DNA of 64,000 nucleotides from Wolfiporia cocos (taxonomy: Eukaryota; Basidiomycota; Agaricomycetes; Polyporales; Phaeolaceae): NCBI GenBank assembly GCA_029448655.1, contig JACCLO010000009.1, positions 124,001 through 188,000 of the forward strand, given 5' to 3'. The translations under genes and the position numbers were made by a program. This document shows, piece after piece, positions 10,620-19,188 of the stretch (the stretch's first letter is position 1; each line of letters opens with the position of its first letter). The notes beneath the pieces were generated by a model. It was not told where the DNA came from, did no database searches, and worked only from the letters and a program-made list of their open reading frames with translations.

Positions 10620-11569
10620 CACTCAATAGACTGGACAATCACAATGTCAACGGTTTGTAAATGAGTGACGCGAACTGTACATACACTGTCATAAATGTTG
10701 AATGAAGTCGTTTTGTATGTGGTATTAGTGTGTCATCACTAATGTCTCATAGTACAAAGCGTGAAAGCAGTACAACAGCAGTCAATACAATGAGCTATAG
10801 TAGTCACATCTTGGGCACGAGAGAAGTTCTTCGGACGTCCACGTGGTCCGGAGTTAATGCTCAATTGTGAGCGAGGGCTGTGATCCGAGCACAGCTTAAC
10901 CTCGGGACGCGCTCAGTCCTCCGTTCCGTTCAGAGTTTCGATTTCATTTGTTGAAGTACTAGTCTATTGACTAGGTACGAGTTCACGTGGTCTCTACTTA
11001 CAGTAGCTCAATATTATAATACATAAATACCAGTCAACACCTGTGAGTCTGACTGTACAGTGGCAAAATACAATGTGTAGTGCATTAAACAAGTGAAATA
11101 GTCGCACAACTACATCATTCTCACCACCCTCACCAAGAAATGCATCAAGTTGATTTAATTCCACTTTATTACAACCACTACCCACATGAATCTGGTAAGC
11201 GATAAGCTTCTATTCTCAATTCCTGGTGGCCGAGTGCTTCTTTCCTTGAGCAAATATCAGCGCTTATCTCACGATCACGATTGATGATGGCGTCATACTA
11301 CCATGTGCTCCAGACCCACTCCATGCGTCATGCGCTTGCCTTGTATGGCATGCCCGGACCATACCCGGATGTCATCCGACGCCACACCGAGCCATCTACC
11401 CTGTGCCCGCCCACCAATAATCATCATTATCTGATTGCACGTATCATATAGTTGCATGTGATTGACCTCTGGCGTCTCTTCTCCTATAGTGCTGGCACGC
11501 GCGTCTGTGGAGTGTTGTGGGTGCTAGCTTCTACCGTTGGGCGCCACAGCTGGGCGGTTAGCCCAAAAT
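10620..11569. other. No gene recognised
   Basis: AT-balanced sequence with only short unrelated ORFs. Confidence 0.4.
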
Positions 11570-11770
11570 CTGTGACAGGGTGGCAAAGTGCTAATCGCAA
11601 GCGCGGGCTCCTCCAATTAGCCACATTAGCGCGCAGAGCCCAGGTGCAGCAGAAAGCACTGGGATTGAGCACGTGGTACATCTGCTTATGGGATAGCTGA
11701 GGCATGGCTGATGTTATCCGACAGTCCCTAGAGCCATCCATCCCAATATACTTGGAAATCAATTTTTAAT
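11570..11770 (-). repeat. Dispersed repeat copy 2 (unclassified)
   Basis: It is the minus-strand counterpart of 4155-4395, sharing AGCACGTGGTACATC-like and GGCATGGCTGATG blocks. No termini were recognised. Confidence 0.45.
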
Positions 11771-11784
11771 GGTGTCATTGTATT

Positions 11785-12393
11785 TGTCACAAGAATTCTC
11801 CATATTTTCTACATATTATTACCATTTTTCCGGTATTTCTACAAATTACCTACGACTTTCTAAGCCAATAACTAGCTTATCATGGTTCATAACTATACGT
11901 TACATACAAGCCGAATGATGGCTGTGTTATCTCCCGTAACAACGGTCTTATCTTATCTAGTAGTTACCATCAAGTCACGAGTCTAGTCTCTAGCCAATCG
12001 GATGTTTCGTCCATAGCAGTCAGCCTATACACATCAGCAGACCGGGCACTGGTCATGCCCTTGGATACTAATGACAATGCGCACAATACGCTATTCACGT
12101 GGCCTACACCGTGTTTCTATATCCCAGTATTGATTGGTATATGTGTATTACTCAGTACTTAGGTATCTGGGGACTTGTACATACGAATACAGACATTAGT
12201 ATTATCTAATAAGGCTGTTAGGGGTCTTATTTATCATGTATATATACTAGCCTTGCTGAGTGCTATTGCCTCAGTTCTATTCATTGCATTCATACTACAA
12301 GTTAACCACTCAATGTATCCTGCTTTACTTGCTATAACTACTTGCCTAACCAGCAGTCTCAAGACATAACAATCAGTGAGTAGTCTTGTGTTA
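11785..12393 (+). repeat. Solo LTR (609 bp), duplication GTATT
   Basis: It starts TGTCAC and ends TGTGTTA (one change from TGTGTCA). Perfect 5-bp duplications GTATT flank it at 11780-11784 and 12394-12398. The TATA box lies at about 12238. Confidence 0.85.
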
Positions 12394-12457
12394 GTATTCT
12401 ACGATGCTAATTACATAGGAAATAAGAAAGAACGAAAAATTTTAATGAAGAATTGAG

Positions 12458-12893
12458 TGACCCAAGACTCACTGTTTATTGGTTTTGTAGTCGAATAACG
12501 TTGAGGTTAGTCAATTTGGGCGAAGAGAGTCGAGTGAAGCAGTAGTTTTAGGCTAAAGCGTCATGCAACAGATTGATAGTTCTAAGGACTTAGGCCTTAG
12601 ACGTATCGGCTTATATACATGTAGGGCACTACTCAAGAACTGCTTGCCCTAATGCTAGGAGGTCTGTGCGCTGAGCAGTAATGTTCAGCGCTTCTGGTAT
12701 GGTGCCATAATTGGTGTAGCGTAAGCTAGATAGGATAAGCGGGCTAAAGGCCATAGAGCGTTAACGCGGGGCCGATGACCAGCTATGTATGACTATGTAG
12801 TCTAGACTTCTGATGTAGGATCTACAGGTCACGTGACTGTTTGAGGTTAGGTGTACTAACCGGCTTAGATACGACTTATCTGTGGGATAAGTC
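12458..12893 (-). repeat. Truncated LTR cut by element B
   Basis: It has an LTR-like terminus (TGACCC...) and a TTATATACATG box at about 12611. It ends abruptly at 12893 where the B LTR starts. Its other half is not on the far side of B. Confidence 0.5.
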
Positions 12894-13988
12894 TGACACA
12901 GATGGCTCTGTGGGACTCACCAAGCCAGTATCCTGCGATGAACTAGGCGACTTAGGTGAGGAAGAGGTTATCAGGCACGGTAGTAGGTGGAAGGTTCTTC
13001 TACGGCGCACGCCGAGAAGAATAGAACTAAGGTTATAGGCCGTCAAGGCCCTACTTATATACACAAATATAACGGGTCATGTGCTACTGTATAGTGCATG
13101 CCCGATAAGGAGTGTGGGCTTGGTTGCCATAAGGGCGACCAAGTGGTACGACTACTCTACAAAGGCCGTGACCTGCCGGTAATGGCCGGGCCAATGGTAA
13201 AGAGAGAGCGTGTGGTCTCATCGTTAGATGGACATGTGAAGACGGGCGCAGCCCGGGTATAAGGGATGCCGGTTGCCGGATACCGTGAGGTATAATGGCG
13301 ATTGGCCGGTCATCGTGTGCTGACCAAGGCGGAACGCCGAGGTCGTAATGCTATTGGGCCGGCAGGCACCGTAGCATGTGATATGTCCGGTCCGGAAGGT
13401 TACCGGAACATATGGTGGTCTTAGCCGTGAGGCGAGGACCGGTGTTTGGGCAACGCCGTGATGGCAGAAGCCCGGGACTTGGAGACCGCCGAGTCCGTGG
13501 GATGGCCGAGAAGGCCGAGCCTATAGCAATATTGCCTTGGTGCTAATATAGTGCTATTTGGCCGTGTTGCCATTATTATGCGAAGGCGTGGCGCGCCTGA
13601 GGTGCCATTGTGATCAAGGATCTTATGGCGGTGGGAAGCCGGGAAGGCCGACCCAATAGTACAAGGCCGCGAGGCACTGTTTGTACATGTGGACATTATT
13701 ATGCGAGCGTGCCGCGCTCGGCCTATCATTATGATCTACGATCTATGACGTGGCTGGTCTTGCTCTGACGGGCGAGACCTGTATGACGTATGCTGTAGTG
13801 TTGCTATTGGACGTGGTTGTACCGTAGCGTTACGTAAGCTAGTCATGTGGTTGATAAGCCCAGTTAAGAGCTTGTCGTGGTGGCAATGGGAGTTAACCCG
13901 TAGATAACTTGTAGGTAGACGTATAAATCCCAGGTAAATTGCTATAATCGTAGGAAAAATGCTGTAAGCCCCAGATAAATCTGTGACA
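12894..13988 (-). repeat. 3' LTR of element B (1095 bp)
   Basis: Bounded TGACAC...GTGACA. The U3 (about 13150-13760) is a string of nested short palindromes such as GACC-aa-GGCG-gaa-CGCC-ga-GGTC at 13322-13344. Confidence 0.85.
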
Positions 13989-14058
13989 TTACCCCCGCTT
14001 TAGGTTTCATCGTCCCTGATGAAACTATTCCTCATTATGTACGTCCCAAGAGCGGTAT

Positions 14059-14270
14059 AACGCGTGATGACGATGTGTCAAATGCCGTTATGGTGCTGCT
14101 TCAATTTTTCGATTGAACAGGGATAAATGGGAGTTTCAGGACTTGTAGTGGAACCTGAGCGTGGAAGGCGATTTTATTCCTTATAGTGATTTGTAACGCG
14201 TGATAGCAGAGTGCTAAATGCCGTTACTAGCGATTATCAACGCGTGATGACCGAAAGGTCAAATGCCGTT
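14059..14270 (-). repeat. Motif I: three copies of a 31-32 nt hairpin motif
   Basis: Copies at 14059-14089, 14195-14225 and 14239-14270 share the frame AACGCGTGAT...AAATGCCGTT. The inner stem differs but stays paired: GAC/GTC, AGCA/TGCT and GACC/GGTC. Outer AACG pairs with CGTT in all. Confidence 0.75.
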
Positions 14271-14322
14271 GTTAGGGAGGGATAGTCGTGTTACTAGAGT
14301 GTATTGTCATTGTGCACGCGGA

Positions 14323-14390
14323 TCCTAAGAGGAGGGACTCTCCTGTTATCGCTGAAGGTGTTCAAGTGCCTTTTCGCGACCTTTGTCGGA
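14323..14390 (-). repeat. Motif II copy 1 (68 nt, two hairpins)
   Basis: Hairpin 1 AGGAG/CTCCT with loop GGACT, a 10-nt spacer GTTATCGCTG, hairpin 2 AAGG/CCTT with loop TGTTCAAGTG. Confidence 0.8.
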
Positions 14391-14555
14391 TTGTTGCTTT
14401 TGCTTATGACGTTACTCGTAGTAGAAGGCGATATGGAAATGGTCTACATATAGTGCCTTTGAGTCTACTAGTAATCTGTGCTCCTAATAGCTTGCCAAGC
14501 GTATTGGAGGGTGCATTGTGTCGTTGTACGTGTTTCGGATAGCATTGTGCGATAT

Positions 14556-14623
14556 TCCTTAGAGTGAGGGCTTCACTGTTAGCTCTGGAGATTTTCTAGT
14601 GTCTCTTCGAGCCCTTGGGCGGA
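14556..14623 (-). repeat. Motif II copy 2 (68 nt, two hairpins)
   Basis: Hairpin 1 AGTGA/TCACT with loop GGGCT, a 10-nt spacer GTTAGCTCTG, hairpin 2 GAGA/TCTC with loop TTTTCTAGTG. Confidence 0.8.
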
Positions 14624-15785
14624 TATGTTGCTTATGCGTAGTACCCATTGAGTGTAACATAGCGGTGCTTTTTCGACGTCTATTGCCTAGCGGTGAATGG
14701 GATTGCAAGTTCCTTCATTCGCGTGGCGGGTGTCTTAGGCTTTGTGCTTGTACAGGGGTAATCCTACTTTGTACGACTTATGCGGTTGAACGGTTATTAA
14801 AGGACGTCGCCTTGTGAACGTTTATGAGGCGTCGCCTCCCTAGTGTCGCAAGCACTAAGCGTGAGACATTTGTCAATGCCCATTTGTTATAGGGGTTGTG
14901 TCCCCTAGTTAGATTGCTTCAATGTAGCGATCTCTTCGGAGTCGTAAGTTCCGGAATGAAGCTGTGCCTTCGTGGTTGTATGCACTATTTAATAACGAGT
15001 AGGCTTCTCGTGTAAAACCCCATAGTATAGGTACTAATCATTGTGCATTATGTTTATATGCTTATGATTGTATTCCCTAGACTGTAGTGTCGTTGCCGTA
15101 GTGAGGCCTTATTGGGTAACCGTGAGAACATACATCCTTGTCAGGAGTTGTCTCGTAAAGGTATATCCCGTAAGGGCTGAGGTCACGTGGTGGCGATGAC
15201 AGTAGTTTCCAATGTGCTTGTATGTCGTTAAAGTCGTTCCTCGATTGAGTATTGACATTGTAAGCGTGGGAACTGGGATGATCGTTGGGGAAGGATATAT
15301 TTCGCTATTGGATAGATAGCTACTATATTCCTATTACAGGGTTGTCGTCCATATACGAATAGGACAGTACGAGCATGAATGAGGGTAATCAGGCCTCTTA
15401 GTGCATGTCGTTTGTTGCTTTTAATGACCGTGAGGTACATTTGTAAGCGTGGGATAGTGGACTTGTTAAGGTCCTAGGTGTGAAATTAGGGTTTCCACCC
15501 CCTTTTTCACGTTTGATCTCCCGATCAAACCTATCCAGATGGTTTTGGTTTTTAAAGAGGTTAAACCGCCTCTATACCCAGATAAGGGTGGGTGGATGTG
15601 GGCCGAAGGTATTCTTGACGTATATCCATATACGGCTGTATCCAGTGTAGTCGCTCGCATATGCGACCAGATTTTTATACTAAGGTTTCCAAGCCCTAGT
15701 TTGTCGGAATCGAAGGGTTTTCCAGGCCCATATTCGATGTAGTGACGAGATGTAATCCTTTCTTGTCGTAAGGATACAGATCCGG

Positions 15786-15840
15786 ATTTATTTATTGCGT
15801 GTCTCGACGACGCAGGTTTCCGTAAACCAAGCAAATAAAT
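15786..15840 (-). other. Predicted three-way RNA junction
   Basis: Outer stem ATTTATTT/AAATAAAT (8 bp) encloses two hairpins: TGCGT/ACGCA with a 9-nt loop (15796-15814) and GGTTT-CCGT-AAACC (15815-15828). Confidence 0.65.
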
Positions 15841-15869
15841 GATAACCGATTGCCAAATCGGCTTGATTG

Positions 15870-15937
15870 TCCTAATAAGGGGGGCTCCCTTGTTATCTCT
15901 GGAAGTTTTCGAGTGCTTCTTCGAGACCTTTTGCGGA
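15870..15937 (-). repeat. Motif II copy 3 (68 nt, two hairpins)
   Basis: Hairpin 1 AAGGG/CCCTT with loop GGGCT, a 10-nt spacer GTTATCTCTG, hairpin 2 GAAG/CTTC with loop TTTTCGAGTG. All three copies are exactly 68 nt. Confidence 0.8.
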
Positions 15938-16392
15938 CGATCGCATTGAATTGCTAGTGTGTATTTTTCGAATTCGGTTATTCTCCCCACAGAGAAAAGT
16001 TGAATCGAAGTGAAATCAAAAGTGAGGTAGCTAGCCTCGTGACGAATTTTGCGAGTGGCGTGCGAAATTGTCGATTTCAATACAGGGGGGAACCGATTGG
16101 AGATCGGTTGTGAATTCGGCGATTGTGCGAGAATGCCGAATGAAGTGTGATTCTAGAAGCCTTGCGGCCTCCGCTACACTTCAAGGGAACGCGTATCAAT
16201 AGCGTGTGTCCCTTGTTTTCCTTTCCTCTAACCCAGATTGCAAGATTCAATGAAGTAATCTTGTTGCGATCTGTTTGTACGTGGGTGGCTGGTGGAAACA
16301 GCGCTGTACCCGATTATTTATAGACGCTTGTCAGACGTCTCTTCCCAAACGGATGGTAATTTCCTTGTCAGGAATTCCATTACCGAAAGGGG

Positions 16393-17091
16393 TGTCACAG
16401 ATTTGGGACATGCCACTATTTTTCCCGTATTTTTACCTATTTATCTGGTATTTCTACGACCTTGTAGACATTTACGCTGCTAAGCGCCCGTCTACACGTA
16501 CACACAACCAAACAACACGTACACAACGCGGTATACATCAACCTGTCATAACAACACGTACATAATACGCCCGTACGCGTTAATGACTCAGCGGACTAAC
16601 CTCCGGTGTCACGCGCCTTACTCATACCCCGATACCGGGCTATGTCAGTACAATTGGATAAGCGGCCCGCTCGTTATCACATGCCAATGCCCTTACGATT
16701 ACTCATATCCCGATACCGGTATATAAGAATCACATGCATGGCTTACTAACGTAGCTACAGCCACTTCCACAACATGGACCTACGGTCCAAACAAACGATC
16801 TTACTGGTGCGGCCATTACCGGCGCACATGGTCTATTGTAGTTTACGACTTAACCATATTAGTTATGTCTGCGCACAGACCACCTTCATGTTTGGCTCCC
16901 TTACCGGTAACCAAACAAAGCATGTATATAAGTAGGGCTATCACTGCGGATAAGCCTTAGATTTGTTCTCTGCATTCGCACAGTTACATATCATCTCTGC
17001 TTGCGCCCACTAGCCTCCTCACCAACCTCCAGCAACTCCTTCAAGTCGCTTATTAGGTTATAGTGTGAGTCCCACAGTCTAGTCTGTGTCA
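16393..17091 (+). repeat. 5' LTR of A1 (699 bp)
   Basis: TGTCAC...TGTGTCA. TATATAAG at 16925-16932 lies about 34 bp before AGATTTGTTCT (16959-16969), the inferred start of R, which pairs with the primer site. The U3 repeats the block ACTCATAYCCCGATACCGG. Confidence 0.9.
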
Positions 17092-18113
17092 TAAGAACAA
17101 ATCTCCCCCTACCCCCGCCCTTGCGCTTGCGCTTGGGCCTGGGTTTTCATCCTACAGGGGTATATTACTTGTTGCTGCGCACATCCCTTTCTGCCTGACA
17201 AGGCGATTGGGGTGATAGTTGAGATCTGGGGGATACATCGCCATCCTCGGCAGAGGATTGGCAACCAGGGAAGCCACACCGCCTTTTTAGGCAGGAGGCC
17301 TACCTAACCCGGACTCCAGGGTCAAGGAGACATGATCCTCGCTGACAAGCTTGGACCATGCGCGGTTAAGACCCGCCTGTGGAGAGAAGGGGACGGTCTG
17401 CCTGTGTGCGCCCAACCCCCTGTCATGGCAAGCGTTGTTCAGCGCCCCATCACTATCCATAGGGTCATCATTATGATGGCATGGGAATTTTCCAAAGCCG
17501 CCTCCCAGGCGTAAGGGACCTGCTTTGAACCCGTTATGGGAAAAGCAGTGAGGGGGGTGACGTAAAAAATCACCCTGCCATAGGTCACTCGTGGTAGCCA
17601 ATAGCATAAGTCCTCCGGGCAGCTCGGCGTGCGAGCATGGGTCAAACGGATTTGGGGCCCCATTGGAAGAGAAGCGCGTGGCCCACTCCTTCGGGATGTG
17701 GAGCGCTGCTGTCTCGCGATCTTAGATCGACAGTGGTTTTTTAGCCCTGATGTGACACCCATGTGGCTACAGACGGCAACCTCATTGTTGAAGCATGGAC
17801 AGGCTAAGGGATGTAAAATCCCAGCCACTTTCCGGCAGCGTCCCTCCGGGGCGGTGTCGTGTATCCGATTCCCAATCATCTGACCCAGGAACCGGCCTGG
17901 CAGTCAGCAACTCTACCCCTGGAGTCGGCGCCTCTGACCGTTAGGGTCATGCGAATATCCGCGCCATCTCGGCACAGGGTTTGCGCGCAACATAAGAGTA
18001 ATTATGCCCCGTAGTACACCTTCTTTGCTCCTGAAAAGGAGTCCACTACCCTACCTTACATAAATCCCTTCTATTCCTGTTCTTGGACGTATCACTGGGA
18101 AACTTCGTTTCTC
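17092..18113 (+). other. A1 leader with self-priming primer site
   Basis: Primer site AGAACAAATCT (17094-17104) starts 2 nt inside the LTR end and complements R over 11 nt. The rest is a 1-kb non-coding leader related to the B leader (26407-27872, opposite strand), with hairpins such as GCGATC..GATCGAC near 17715. The long minus-strand ORF in it looks incidental. Confidence 0.75.
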
Positions 18114-19037
18114 ATGAAGGCTGCACTTTCTAGAATCATGCCCCGCGTTACCCGTCGCACCCGTGGCTCCTCCACTGCCCCTTACGTCAAACCGGCGAAG
18201 CGGTCCCTTCTCAGCCGCATCGACACCGCCGACATTCCTCGGGCAGAAGACGTCACCTACACGCTTCCTGTAAAGGAAGATTACACCGGGAAGCTCCATC
18301 TTTGGGAGATTCCCGTCCACATGCCAAAGCACATCGCTGAGGCTGGGAAACCCGCTCCTCGACCTCCCAAGCCAGTTCCGCTCGCCAAGCGCATCTGGAC
18401 AGAGGAAGAGAAGCTAGCCGCTTCCATTACCGCCATGGAGAACCTAATCGAACTCCGCGAACTCAACAAGCTCAAGCTCGCCCGCGATAAGCTGAATAAG
18501 CGAATCGCCGCCAAACAAGCCGCCAAGGAAGCCAAGCAAGCAGCTTCTTCACTGGCCCTCCGTCTCTCCAGCCCGGCGGCCGGACCCCCCGTTCCGGTCA
18601 ACCACAAGATTCTCGACCCTTCCCTCGTTTTCGGGAAGAAGAAGCCTCTCCAAGCATGCGATCAAGTTATTCCCATGCTAGAAGGCACTCTCACTCGTCT
18701 CACTCCTCTCGCCAACCACCCCCCTAATTACCCAGGCTTCCATATGGAAAACGACATGCGTTTCCACACTATGGTAGTAGAATTGGAGGATCTGGTGGAT
18801 AACGTAAAGGATAGAGCGAGACGGGGGAGGATCACCAATAGAGACTGGAGAATTATGAAAAAGTACTGCAAACAGCTCGGCAATATTTCCTTTTTGGATT
18901 GGCGTACGGACTTAGCTCGTATCGTAGCAGAATGCGTAGCGCTACAAATTACTTTTGCCTTCGGTGTAACACCACCTGACAAGGTGGCAGGGCCCTCAAC
19001 TACTTCGGTAGAAGAGGATATACTCGCGATTGTATAG
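18114..19037 (+). CDS. Pre-gag ORF1 protein of A1 (307 aa, unknown function)
   Basis: The N-terminus is basic (PRVTRRTRG). LWEIP lies at residues 63-67, a Lys/Ala/Arg-rich predicted coiled stretch at about 97-150, and a helix-rich C-terminal region at about 184-284 (VIPMLEG, YCKQLG). It ends 151 bp before gag. The start may be M1 or M9. No known retroviral protein sits upstream of Gag in Ty3/Gypsy elements, so function is open. The frame is also conserved, with mostly silent or conservative changes, in A2 (33371-34294), and a diverged homologue sits in element F. Together these argue for a real protein. Confidence 0.85.
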   Translation: MKAALSRIMPRVTRRTRGSSTAPYVKPAKRSLLSRIDTADIPRAEDVTYTLPVKEDYTGKLHLWEIPVHMPKHIAEAGKPAPRPPKPVPLAKRIWTEEEKLAASITAMENLIELRELNKLKLARDKLNKRIAAKQAAKEAKQAASSLALRLSSPAAGPPVPVNHKILDPSLVFGKKKPLQACDQVIPMLEGTLTRLTPLANHPPNYPGFHMENDMRFHTMVVELEDLVDNVKDRARRGRITNRDWRIMKKYCKQLGNISFLDWRTDLARIVAECVALQITFAFGVTPPDKVAGPSTTSVEEDILAIV

Positions 19038-19188
19038 TAGAAATACTATCATCTTTTAACTCTGAAATAGAGTGCGAGTGTGATCTATAACGAAAGTCGC
19101 AGCTTTCAAAACCCAATCCCTTCTTAAGAATCTAAGACAATGAGTAACCAGAAACTAACATTCGTCACAAACAGTATTCACAAAAAAA

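Larger units (their letters stand above)
13989..16392 (-). ncRNA. Hairpin-dense non-coding interior of element B (3' half)
   Basis: There is no recognisable protein, but perfect stem-loops occur every few tens of bases. Examples are GTTTGATC/GATCAAAC (15511-15530), CGTATAT/ATATACG (15619-15634), AACCGAT/ATCGGTT (16091-16109), ATTCGGC/GCCGAAT (16114-16141), TGAAGTGT/ACACTTCA (16141-16183), CAAGGGA/TCCCTTG (16182-16215) and CAAGATT/AATCTTG (16241-16263). Repeated motifs I and II show compensatory stem changes. I infer a structured genomic RNA. Annotating it as one transcript is an inference from the element's layout. Confidence 0.65.

Noticed and set aside
15466..16080. 204-codon minus-strand frame in element B
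   Set aside because: It lies across many perfect hairpins, has no recognisable domain and is not supported by any homologous frame; I treat it as chance within structured non-coding RNA.
17439..17879. 146-codon minus-strand frame repeated in each A leader and similar to a plus-strand frame in the B leader (27048-27521)
   Set aside because: It is antisense to the element, and the repeated appearance follows from copied leaders. The B counterpart is antisense too, so conservation reflects nucleotide homology.
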